A DNA stretch of 64,000 nucleotides, taken from positions 1 through 64,000 of the forward strand of contig JAOTON010001261.1 of NCBI GenBank assembly GCA_034440635.1. Reading direction: 5' to 3'. Shown one piece after another: positions 34,390 to 44,671 of this stretch. Source of the stretch: Lepas anatifera (Eukaryota; Arthropoda; Thecostraca; Lepadidae). The notes under the pieces were generated by a model that saw only the letters and a program-made list of their open reading frames with translations, was not told the origin of the DNA and did no database searches. A program made the position numbers and the translations under genes. Numbering within the stretch: position 1 is the first letter of the stretch; every line of letters begins with the position of its first letter.

Positions 34390-35058
34390 GTACTGAATTC
34401 TAACTGACGTACCTGACACATACCATATACAAAACCTGGACGAAGGTCGTGATGTTACTGCAGTATTTTTGGATATTTCGAGTTATTTCAATAAAATTTG
34501 GCATGCTGGCTTACTTCATAAATGCAAAAATAATTCTTCATCTCTGGCCCAATTATTCGATGGTTAGAATCGTATTTAACACACAGGGTCCAAAAAGTTA
34601 AGGTACCGGGCACAGAAATATTTTCATCGCCAAAAACTTTAAGCGCTGGATGCCCCCAGGGTTCAGTTTTGGGGCCTTTGTTGGCCCTCATGTACCTAGA
34701 CAACATTACGAAGGACAGGACGAGTGACATCGATTTGTTCGCTGATGAAGTGGCCCTCCTAACCTCCCACAGTAGACAGAACTTTGACACATCACGACAA
34801 TTTCTACAAAACGAACTAGACGCTATTCACGAATACGGAAAGAGATGGGCTATAACCTTTAACGCAACAAAGACTCTTCAACAAATATTCAGTCACAAAA
34901 ACAACACAGAAACATTTCGTTTAAATTTGGGGGGCACGACATTCCGCACGTGGAAAGTCACAAACATCTGGACCTTAAATTATCTAAGGACTTAAGATTC
35001 CACCAGCACGTTAATGCTATCTTAAAGAAAGTAAACATAACACTGAGTCCAGTATATG
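34390..35058 (+). pseudogene. Non-LTR retrotransposon RT, piece 3 (catalytic palm)
   Basis: Contains RT motif A as AVFLDISSYFNKIWHAGLLH, the GCPQGSVLGPL motif, and motif C as LFADEVALL, in which the second Asp of FADD is Glu. KRWAITFNATKT follows, the region after the active site. Several frameshifts separate the motifs. The piece ends at the LTR element and its frame resumes at 42317. Confidence 0.9.
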
Positions 35059-35092
35059 TGTAGACTGGTGTCTACAAGTGGAGGCGACTACA
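35059..35092 (+). repeat. Collapsed 5' LTR
   Basis: The first 16 bp (TGTAGACTGGTGTCTA) and the last 18 bp (AGTGGAGGCGACTACA region) match the two ends of the 731-bp 3' LTR; the middle is gone. The start is itself a hairpin, TGTAGAC...GTCTACA. Confidence 0.75.
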
Positions 35093-35108
35093 TTTGGTGA
35101 CAGCGGAA
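35093..35108 (+). promoter_or_regulatory. Primer-binding-site-like sequence
   Basis: TTTGGTGACAGCGG directly follows the LTR end. The TTGGTG(A/T)CAG pattern is common at this position in gypsy-type elements. The tRNA species was not determined. Confidence 0.55.
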
Positions 35109-35754
35109 ACGAACCTGCCACGTTGCTCATCATCACCGCTGGTCATCATGGTACTGTCCGTGCTGTGGTGGTACAGGTTAGTCCTGGAATTGTCTTGCTT
35201 TCGACCGCCCAAGGCAATAGAGTGAAGGTAAAACGGAGCGGGCCGCTCAGCCATGGCCAATGACAACAATTTTTACAGCTGGCACAGGATAGCTGACTGC
35301 TGGAAAACCATAGGGTGGCTGCTGAGCCAGAAAGTTTCTATCAATACATATACCTACTACGGGAGTTACAGGCAAATATAATATTTTATTATATTTATTT
35401 ATCTTATTTTGTAGACACAAAAAGAGTTTCAGTAAGTTTTATTGTAAACTGATTGCCGCCAGGTCCCGAGCTGGCGGTGTGTATTGTCTATGGAGCTGGC
35501 GGTGTGTTGAAGAGATAGGGACTTTTTGGCGTACAACTTGGCGTGAAAAAGACAATTTACAAACTGCGTTCATATACCGTTCTTCTCATATCTACCAGTG
35601 TGTTTTATTTTGAGATAATAACTTTGAGACGCTGGGATTGATTGTCTGTTTGTGTATGGACGGAAAACTGTTACATTTTTAAAAACCTACCTATAGTGCC
35701 AACTTCTTTAGTGTGATACTAAGCGCTGTGATCACCGGTGCCTATGGATCATAT

Positions 35755-35852
35755 CAGGCACAGACGTGTGCTCATGCTCAATGCCTGGATGTACTAAGAC
35801 CAAGGAAAAGGATCGTGGTCTGCTATTCTTCAGGGTCCCAAAGGAGCCAGCC
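35755..35852 (+). pseudogene. THAP-domain-like fragment
   Basis: The frame reads CSMPGCTKTKEKDRG then LLFFRVPKEP, resembling the first half of a THAP zinc finger (C-x4-C, then an FxRxPK-type motif). A stop and a GTAAGA donor-like sequence follow. No second half (conserved Trp, C-x2-H) was found, so it is at best an orphan exon or relic. Confidence 0.45.
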
Positions 35853-38765
35853 AACTAGGTAAGAAATATGCCGCAAAATGATTTTATACTCGTCAAATTT
35901 GGCTATGGGGCAGTGGAAGTCGGGTGGCTTTCCTCGCCAGTCTGCAAAGTATGATAATTCTGACCAGTTTTTGGTGTAAAGTGTACCCCAAGACTGGTTC
36001 AAGCAAAGAAAATTTTGGAGCAAATGAAATGGTGACCAGCATTTACCAATACTGAGAGTGTATAAATGAGAGTGGCGGTTGCCAATACCGAAGCCACATA
36101 GAAGTTGCAGTGTATAGAAAGTGGACGAAAAGAATATAAAATACCATATTGTTGTTTTAAGTTGAACAAGAATTCAGGGCATTCATGCCCTAGGGCTGCT
36201 GGGGATATAGTACCAGTTGTGTGGTTGGAGTACCAGCCAAATACATTGTTTGGAAATAAGTAGAGGTCAGTGTGTTTTTATGCCCATTTTGGTTCAAATT
36301 TTAGGTGAGAGGTGGTACGATATTCTCAATAGCTGGTGCAACTTCTTTGGGATGCTGCCATACTTTGCTGACTGGCTTCCTTACTGCATGGTGTCCTCTT
36401 ATCAATACTGACTGACTGCCTCTCGATTCAGCATGTAGAATTTGGCAGATTTACACAAGATCTCATTGGTGCAGCCTTTGGGTAGAATTACTGGTTTGGG
36501 GCAACTTTTGTCATTCTTTGTGGTAGGTACAACAATATTGGAGCTGAGTGTGACAGCTTGGACAGTGCTGACCCTTATTAAAAGTCATAAAGGTGTCAAT
36601 AAGATAGTAAAACAGGTAAAATGGACGAAAAAGAAAATTTCTGCTTCAATGTGAAGAGGATTCTGGCCCAGCTGCTGAATTTCTGCCTGGAATTGGGGTA
36701 GGATTTGAGCTACCCCAAGCATATTGTGCAGTTTCCTGCCACATTCTGCAGACCAGCCCTTCACTGATATTCCCGTCATAGGCGGATCCAGGATCGCGGA
36801 TGGTGGGGGGCACCGTGCCGGGGGGTGGTAAGAATTTGATGCCTGGCTTCATAAGAATTCAAGTGCCGTCAGCTGGTGGGGCACTAATAGCCGTTTCATT
36901 AATTTGTTTAGACAGGCTTCAAAAGCCTTATTCAAAAAAATGATTTGATTATTTGTGATACCTCATTAATACCCATTGTTAGTTATTTGGGTTTTCGGGC
37001 GCACGAACCAAGATTAATTATCGCCCATTTGGTACCCATTGTAATCGTGTTGTATTGTGTTCTTTTCCAGCGCGACTGAGGTAACCTGGACATGCGAAAC
37101 CTGTTCGGTCGCGAGCAGCAGCGCGCGGCTCAGGCAGCTTGAACTTGCGAAACCCTTCGGCGGCGAGCAGCAGCGCCGGCCTAGCTCGCGTGCAGCAAAG
37201 CTGTCATCCAGGCGCTGGTGCTACCAGTGCTCCCTCTGATATGATGGCGTATAGCCGGAGTTCAATTGATAGCTGGATTTGTCAATCAATGTGGGATTCT
37301 TGTATCTGTGTTTGCAAGCAATGTTCAAAATAAATACCAATGAGATATTGAATATGCTACGAGTTGTACTAACGGGGTGAACATTTATCCCATGCCTTTT
37401 TATATTAGTTGAGTCTTTTTATTAATACTGTGTCCCACAGAACATCTATTGGTGCCATACGGGACTTAGCTTGCAAAACTTTTGAATACCTTTTTTGATA
37501 ACTACAATGGAACTCTTCACTGTTCTTGTCATTTGGCCCTGCTCAGCAACCAACTCCTCTAGATCTGTCATCTAGGCTGGCAAAGTGACTTTGAGTTATA
37601 CGCATGGTAGAACAGTGGCCTACCAATATAATTGCACGTTTACGGTGGAGTCATTTTGCACTGCCAAATTTTTATATTTTCTTATGTCGCGCCGGCTCCC
37701 CGCCATTGGATTCGCCATTCCGCCATTGGAGCGCCATTGACCTTTCATAGTGGTATGATGGGCATTTCAGGAAGCTTCGTATAGATCGGCCAACAAGTTC
37801 TCCCTCACCCTCTGAATCCGTCCATTGTCTATGCCCATATCTAAAGCCATTTTTTAGGCACAAGAACAACACGTTTGAGAAGGATGTTCCGCGATAAATT
37901 TCCGCAAGCATGGTGTTTTGTAAATCGGCTAGAATATAGCCATTTGAGGAGATCATGGCCTCTCAACCTCCGTCAAGATTTGGACTGCCTACGTACTCAT
38001 GGACGTCGAAAGCGGGGGGGATGAGGAGACGCGTCCCCCTACTCGTGGATCAGAGGGGGACGGTCCCGCAAAAACTTTGTGACTCGTCCTAGGTTTTTAT
38101 TTGGATTCTCTTATTACTTGCGCTTGCCTTCGTTAATTGCGTGGAATTTTGCAACCCAACTCGCTAAATTTGTTGGTGAAGTGTATTGCCAGTATCGTTT
38201 TCAGAGACAGCCTATTCGCTCCAAATTTTGCGCCCCAGCGCCCCTCCTCCCCGCCTCTGGTCGTCCCCAGTCATGGTCCGTCCCCACCGGTAAAAATTCC
38301 GTGGCGACGCCCCCGTCTCTGCACCGCAGTGTCACATTTTGTGGCGCCCGTCATCGACGATCGAGCTTCATATGTGTAGGTGGGGGTGGGCAGTGGCGGA
38401 CGCACGAGTGCCGTTGGGGGGGGCAACGCAGGAGAAATAGTGAAAACAGTATTATTAAAAGATCGGTAAAAATTTTGCCATTTGGGGGCATGGCCCCTGC
38501 CCCTCCATACGCGGATCCAGGGGGCGAGTGCCCCCATCGACCCTCGTCGCCCCTAAAATGGTCACGGCATTGCTTTGGAATGCCAATGGCGTCCCCTGAA
38601 CCGTCGCTTCCCACACCCCTGAATCCGCCTAAGTCCCTCTGCGTCTGCCAATAGGAGTGGGGAGGGGTGGGTAATTTTCTATACACTCTCCTCCCCTTGG
38701 AAGTTTGATCCGTCGCTGCTCCGGATATTTTTTACTTTTGCCCGATTTTAAGATGAGAGTATGGT
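35853..38765. other. LTR-element interior or later insertions, unassigned
   Basis: No gag, protease, RT, RNase H or integrase motifs were recognised. A D-type terminus lies at 36777-36835. A 94-codon minus-strand frame at 37672-37956 starts MISSNGYILADLQNTMLAEI; I do not recognise it. Around 38390-38640 are GGATCC-containing D-like fragments without clear boundaries. Confidence 0.4.
36777..36835 (+). mobile_element. D-type MITE, left terminus only
   Basis: CATAGGCGGATCCAGGATCG followed by GGCACCGTGCCGGGGGG, as at the start of other D copies; it breaks off after about 60 bp. Confidence 0.6.
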
Positions 38766-39184
38766 CACTGGCGGCGGAACTGGGGGGGCACCGTGGCACG
38801 GTGCCCTCCCTTAAATCAATTTTAACAGTAACCCAATGGCGTTGACTGGAAAGAAATGGGTTCAAACATGGGCGGATCCAGGATTGCCGATCGGGAGGGA
38901 GGCACCTTCCCGGGTGGGCGCTGTCCGGTCCAGGGGGCGCCATTTTTGACCGGCAAAACCTATCAAATGGGCGCAAAATTATATCGGTGGGCGCCGATTT
39001 TCGCATCCTGGGGGAAGCGACATTTCAGGGGGGCGTCATCGACCTTTCAGTGGGGGGGCCGTGACCATTTCAGGGGGCGCCGAAAGTCGATCGGGGGCAC
39101 GTGCCCCCTTGCTCTCTGCATCCGCCTATAGGTTGAATAGCTCATGGCGCGCCCCCCTTAAATTTGGACGTTCCGCCGTCGCTT
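38766..39184. mobile_element. hAT-like MITE, 419 bp, containing a D element
   Basis: A perfect 8-bp duplication AGTATGGT (38758-38765 and 39185-39192) flanks ends CACTGGCGGCGGAAC and, in inverse, AAGCGACGGCGGAAC. A D MITE is nested at 38877-39130. Confidence 0.75.
38877..39130 (+). mobile_element. D-type MITE, complete, 254 bp
   Basis: Starts CATGGGCGGATCCAGG and ends GCATCCGCCTATA. The flanking 8-mers GGTTCAAA and GGTTGAAT match at six of eight bases. The interior has GGCGCC and GCATCCTGGGG blocks shared with five other copies. Confidence 0.8.
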
Positions 39185-39192
39185 AGTATGGT

Positions 39193-39848
39193 AGAAAACC
39201 GTCGGAGTATATATCTTTCCCACCGTTTCGCATGTTATTTCTATGCAAATACTACTTTTCTATTACCTTTCCTATTTTTAATCAAGCAGCGGTGAAAATT
39301 CAGTGCCCCAGAATAGTCTCCGCTGGTGGCATTGCTAAAATTACATCGAACTGCATCATTTACTTGACGTTTACGCTCTTTACTTGTCCCATTTGAGTAT
39401 CTCCGGAATACGAGGTTCAATCATCAGCTGGCATGAAATTGTTTTGATGTCACGTGACCGTGCCACCCTGCGACCGCCGGTGATCGACTGAGGCTTGGAC
39501 TCAGGCCCGTGACGCGCACGGCTCGGCTCGCCTCTGCGCGCGGAACTGTCCTGCCGCTGGGTCACGCGAATGCTCCCGGCACTCCTCAGTGATTTGTGTC
39601 TGCCGACGCGTGCTGCACCACAGGGACAGTTCTTTGCTTACGGTGATGGTGGGAAGGTGCAGCTCAGCTTTTAGCTCGTGAACTGGTGTATCATTGGTGG
39701 ACAACGTTAGGGTTTTTCAGTGATTTCCTTCGAAGTCAATTATGTGTTTTGATTATTCTGTTACTGATTGTTGTTTTGATATTTCCGACACTTGGACGAT
39801 TATCTGACATGACATTGACGCGGGACTGAGCTGCCCTAAATTTCATTC
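39193..39848. other. Unassigned, possibly LTR-element leader
   Basis: CpG- and GC-rich around 39440-39620. No frame of note before the gag-like ATG at 39849. Confidence 0.35.
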
Positions 39849-39989
39849 ATGGAATTGAGAAAACGTGGATTAAAATCAGAGCTTAAAGTTGCCAAAAGCG
39901 AGGATTTTCCCACGTCTAAAGCACCGAAAATGGATTCTGTTGTTTCAGGCCTGATCATTCCCAAGTATAATGGACAGAAATGTTCCTGA
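39849..39989 (+). pseudogene. Possible gag N-terminus of the LTR element
   Basis: A 46-codon frame beginning MELRKRGLKSEL and ending near LIIPKYNG, then a stop. Lys-rich start and an I-P-K-x-N-G motif are reminiscent of gypsy gag starts. It is followed at once by pol-tail-like sequence, implying that most of gag-pol was deleted. Confidence 0.35.
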
Positions 39990-40214
39990 TGTCGCTGCTT
40001 CTCAGATTAATAGAAATGATGACAATCCTCCAGTTAGTGTAGAATCGTCTGGGGATTTCATTGCTCCAGTTAAGGACAGCGTCCCCGGAGCAATAATGTA
40101 AATAGTGGTTTGGTACCGCTTCCATTGGCTGTCGGTTCAGTATACACTTCTGGTACGGATGAGCCAAGGAGGTCATCACGGATTCGTAAGCCCCCTGACA
40201 GGCTTGAATATTGA
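39990..40214 (+). pseudogene. Pol C-terminal tail of the LTR element
   Basis: After a frame change the sequence ends DEPRRSSRIRKPPDRLEY and a stop. Tails of the form R-R-S-x-R-x-R-K-P-P-x-R-L are typical after the integrase of gypsy-type pol proteins. No upstream integrase is seen. Confidence 0.55.
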
Positions 40215-41585
40215 CATGATCGAGAAAAGTTGGCCAGACTGTAAGTTTTCTTCTGCCGTTTACGGCAGTAGTGGAGTAGTCGTGCTCATGTCAGTTATCT
40301 TTCTCACGGTAAGAATCGTAGAAATGGTGGATAAGCCTGACAGGTAGAAAATATTTTGCCGCTTCGCGTTTGTGTTTTCGGGTAATCAAATTTTCTTACT
40401 GTTCACGGAGGATGATAGTCGTGGATATTTTGCTAGATACCTACTTAATTCCTTTTTCAATAGTTATTAGAGCACTCTCAACATTCACATGTTTTTTATC
40501 ATAACGGGATAGGGTTAATGTTCAGCAGAATACGTCATGTTATCAGCAAGACTTCACTGAGTTTTAGTTGGGAAGAGTACTTGACCTCATGTAGCGGATG
40601 TTTGCCGAAGCCGTTAGAGTTTGTAGAATTTCAAGGATCACTTTCCAGAATGCAGAGATGATAGCTGGAATTTGTATACTCTTTCCTAACGCTGCTTTCA
40701 AATGCACATGCCGGCCTGGACCATGAGGGAGTTGACCTTTCTAGAACTAGTAAGTTGTGAGCTCATTGGATAATTGGTTTGTGTAGCTGGATTGTAGTGG
40801 TAATAATCTTTCCAGACGGCCATTTATCTCAGTAAGTCACTCTTACACTCAGTGCCACTTATTTGGTTTACAGTTTACGTTTAAGCCAAACTTTTGCAGT
40901 GCAGCATTTTGCTAGACTTACGAGGTCGTAGTTGGTAATCATTTTAGCGAATGATTAGATGTAGAATGGGCCTGCGCCGTAACGTTCACATACTACCAGC
41001 TTCCACTTAATTGTTATGCATTGCTATGCTTGCAGTCTCAATAATCAATTATAATTGAGGTATTTGATTTGCTTTAGTATTCTTTTGGATATAGGTTTTG
41101 TTAATTCCGAGGTTTAAATGAAGACTTACTTACAATTTCCCAGCCTAAGACTTTCGTGGCTTCATTATTTTGTCATGAAATTTGGGATAGTTTGTTCTGG
41201 TTAAACGGAATATTGTAATGCCCGAAATGGTGAATAATTGTCACGCAAGGTTGAACCTAGGTTACTTTCTCTCGAGACTTTGATGATTTCTTATGAAATC
41301 TGGCAATTGCTTCCTGTCCACGGGATAGTTTGACCAGAATAAGTTATTGTTGATTCGTTTAGAGAGTGTATTTGGTCTTGTATTTAATGCCTCAATAGCT
41401 TTCCATATTTAAAGTTCGCGGATATTCTCCTCCGGTTTTGGCCTTTGATAGTGGAAAACGTGTGGTTCTCGGTTATTTTGTTTTACAGCACTTGACTTCT
41501 CGAGCTGTTGACTGACTCTGTACTGCTCTTTCCGCATTGGTATTCTTTTCCGATCGATGGATCGTGTTTTTGAGATCGGGTGAGG
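40215..41585. other. Region between pol tail and 3' LTR, no gene seen
   Basis: No env-like or other frame. A purine-rich GAGATCGGGTGAGG just before 41586 could be the polypurine tract. Confidence 0.4.
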
Positions 41586-42316
41586 TGTAGACTGGTGTCT
41601 ACGGCTGATTTGCTGGTTGTCACGAGAGCAACGCCTCTGAGTGATTCGTATGTAAAGGCGACAGCACTAGCGCGCTACCGCTTTGGGTTGATCGTTGCAC
41701 CACCGGTTGCGGTAGATGTTGACCTACTTCCAGTCATACTGTAGAAATTATTATTAGGTTGTGTATTTGAGGAGTGAGGTTAACTAATATTAGGTGAAGG
41801 CTTGAATTGGTGGGAAATAATTACTCTGGTACTGTTATTGGCTAACAAAAGTTTAATTTAGGCCTACTAGTGGTTTCCGCACAGCACCGCCAGGCGGCTG
41901 CTGGCCACGCGTGTGACCTAGGTCATTTCCGGTCTGGCTGACATCGGTGCTGGTGGTGTGCTTAGTGCTACAGTATCTACCCCGTGGACGTAAGTTGTTT
42001 TTAGTTAGTGTCTTGGATTATTGTTGAAACTGATTTGCATAGATGTTTGTTTTGCTTACTGATACCATTTCGATGGCATTTGGGCTGGTATGCCAATTTG
42101 GCCGGCATCCTCAACTTATATTCTTAGGACGGTGTGCAATGTCTTGTCTTGAATATTTGTAATGTGTTTCAGGGCAGAAGTAATGATAAATGAGCAGAAG
42201 TAAGCAGATGTAATCTGAAGTTATGGCGAAAATGTAATATAAATTTGAAGCGGCAGCCATGCCTTTTCACGGAGACATCCGTGGTACGTGTCGTCCAACA
42301 AGTGGAGGCGGCTACA
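41586..42316 (+). repeat. 3' LTR, 731 bp
   Basis: Starts TGTAGACTGGTGTCTAC and ends AGTGGAGGCGGCTACA, matching both ends of the collapsed 5' LTR, with TG...CA termini. The 16-18 bp shared at each end show one difference (GACTACA versus GGCTACA). Confidence 0.75.
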
Positions 42317-43245
42317 CGTGCAGTAGCAAAATTAATGCCCAGGCAGGTTCTCCTTGAAATATATAAGATGTACATCCGACCCTATTATGATTACTGTGAC
42401 AGTGTTTATGACGGACATTTGACGGTACACGACAGCACAAAACTTGAGCGACAACAAAACAGAATTTTAAGATTGATAACGGGAACGCCAATTAGGACAT
42501 CCTCTGAGAGTCTGAGGAATGAGCTAGGATTAGAGCAGTTAAAAACAAGACGAGAAATTCACAGACTGACATTCGTTCACAAACTAGTCCATCACCCACT
42601 CCTTTTTCCGGGCCATATTCCAAATCTACTACCCGACACGAGACATGCAAGGACAGAATTATACTTGAAAAATGCAAACTTTTTTCCGTCCCTCATCACC
42701 GCACATCTAGCTTTCGGAACACCTATTTTCCCACCACCATTAGAAATTGAAATAATTTGCCGCAAAACATTCATTGTCAGGTTTCTTTCAATTTGTTTAA
42801 AAAGGAAATAAACAAGTTATTGGGTGCCCCAGCTCCAGCCGGATACCTTTTGTACGGTACAAAAATACAGAACACACTCCATATCCGACTAAGAACTGAC
42901 ACTCTTCCACTTAATGCATATCTTTATCAAATTCAGAAATCCTTAACTCCAGGTTGTCCATGCGGGTTCCACATAGAAAATTCTAAACACTTCATTCTCA
43001 ACTGTCCTCTTTATGATACCCATCGACATTCTCTCCTACACACACTATTAGCTCACAACATTGACGCCAGACAAACACAGCAAACACAACTCCTGAACAT
43101 ACTTGCAACAGGCACAACACTACAAGCCGAGCAGGGCCGAGCCGTGGCCGGAGCCGTTCAGAGCTTCCTGGTGTCGGCGCTGAACACGCGTAGTCGTGTG
43201 GTGTCCGGCGGGGGCGGTGGCGGTGCTTCGCCATCGGGCACATAG
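42317..43245 (+). pseudogene. Non-LTR retrotransposon RT, piece 4 (C-terminal domains)
   Basis: Resumes the RT ORF with AVAKLMPRQVLLEIYK, then YIRPYYDYCDSVYDGHLT and the LERQQNRILRLITG segment. After a frameshift near 42780 comes the C-terminal domain with RLRTDTLPLNAYLYQIQ and a Cys/His motif (PGCPCG...SKHFILNCPLY). That motif is usual at the end of Jockey/CR1-type proteins. Stop at about 43243. Confidence 0.9.
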
Positions 43246-43451
43246 GCGGGGCAGCCAGTGGCCGTGGCGGTGGCTAGTTATGTTTAGTTGATGTTTTACT
43301 AAGGATTTTTCTTTTCTATGAATAATAGTAATGACTTGGAGAGGCGCTTTGAATTTAGCTTTTGAGCTTTTGTGCCAATCCATTATGTTGTATGCTGTTT
43401 TGTGTATATGCCTTAACATAATACAAATTTATACTACTACTACTACTACTG
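43246..43451 (+). other. 3' UTR and (TAC)n tail of the non-LTR element
   Basis: About 200 bp of non-coding sequence ends in roughly six TAC trinucleotides (43431-43450). Minisatellite of the H2 copy follows immediately. A short microsatellite tail is typical of non-LTR 3' ends. Confidence 0.8.
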
Positions 43452-43648
43452 CTACCTTATTCAGAGGGTGCCCTTGATATTCAGGGGTGCTTTTCCGATC
43501 AGCAGGGTACCTATACCAATGCCATCTTGGGGCTATTCTTATCAAGGGACACCCATGTTATTCAGGAACACCTACGCTACTATCGACGGTCGCCTTTGCT
43601 ACCCTGAGGCACCTTTACTTCTTACGAAGTTTGGCGCCCGTGCTTTAA

Positions 43649-44667
43649 CCCGCGCCCCACCGGGGTCCGGCGCCACCTTCGCCCCACCGGGGGCCATCGA
43701 TGGCTCCCCTCTAACTCCGAAAATATGGGCGTTAGCGCAAATCTGCAAAGTGCAATAGAAAGCTCGCGTGAATTCAGTAAGAAATTACTTCGCATGTTTT
43801 AGTGCTCAGGTCAATGGCTTGACCTCCAGAGGTCAAATTAGGTCAAGATCGGCTATTTTCACTCAAATATGCAATGATTAAGCAAACTGGGCATAACTCT
43901 TATGTCATTAGAGCTATTTAGGCCTGGTAAAGTACATTTGATAGAAAATTGCCAGTACTTTTTCCGCTATGTGGAACGTAAAGACCTCCCGCCAGTGGTT
44001 TGACCTCCAGAGGTCACCTCGTGACCTAATATGACATGAGGTCACGAAAGGTCAAAAAGTGACCTTGCCGTATATCAACTAAAAGCCAGTGACAAGACAA
44101 ACACGATGGTGTTTGTTTCACCGCTCTAGCTTAATTAGGTCAAAAGTTATTGTCAAAATACTGTTTTTGACCTCTGGTGACCTTGGATGACCTTGGAAAA
44201 GTCAAAGGGCAAATATGACCCCTGGGATCCGTGAAAGGGTGTCCAAAAACGCTGTTCTGAGCAGTCTGAGTATTTGCAATCATTTTTGTGGCTTTTATAT
44301 CAATGAACAGCTTTTCCCCATGCTTTTCCAATGGGAGAGGTCGCCTCGTGACCTGACCTCAGGGCACGAAATCGAAAAATCCCGGATATACACCTTGTAG
44401 ACCCTGGAGGGGTCATGAAGTGTGGGAAGTTTGAAATCGATCGACTTTGAAATGTAGCTCTTACAGAGCTCTAAAGTTAAAGTGAGGTGACCTTGGTTGA
44501 CCTCGTCTGGTGACCTGACCTTGGGTGACCTGGGGTAAAAATTTCAGGGATGATGGGAAAATGATGCAGTGAGAGGTAGAGCCCTCAACCGCGGTGCTGC
44601 GCCTCGTCGTTTTTCTGCTATCTCGGAAAAACCTTAGGGGCCATCGATGCCCCCCGTGGGGCGAGGG
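43649..44667 (-). mobile_element. TTAA-flanked element, family A, copy 3
   Basis: A 1,019-bp minus-strand copy between TTAA at 43645-43648 and 44668-44671, inside H2. H1 keeps the unoccupied site at 28301-28325 (GCCCGTGCTTTAAGGAATGC), so the element borders and the TTAA duplication are directly demonstrated. Confidence 0.96.
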
Positions 44668-44671
44668 TTAA

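Larger units (their letters stand above)
35059..42316 (+). mobile_element. Decayed gypsy-like LTR retrotransposon, 7.26 kb
   Basis: Bounded by a normal 3' LTR (41586-42316) and a 5' LTR reduced to 34 bp (35059-35092), followed by a primer-binding-site-like TTTGGTGACAGCGG. It is inserted in the RT pseudogene; SPVY before and AVAKLMPRQ after are co-linear parts of the same RT. ATGTG/ACGTG or TATG/CGTG could be the target duplication, depending on the exact LTR border. The interior keeps only a gag-like start and a pol-like tail, plus secondary insertions. Confidence 0.78.

Noticed and set aside
37672..37956. 94-codon minus-strand frame as a gene
   Set aside because: No recognised domain, no splice context, and it is embedded in a decayed LTR-element interior; left as unassigned.
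38629..39131. Open frames of 91-125 codons rich in Gly, Pro and Arg on both strands
   Set aside because: They coincide with D-type MITE DNA, and equivalent frames recur wherever D copies occur.
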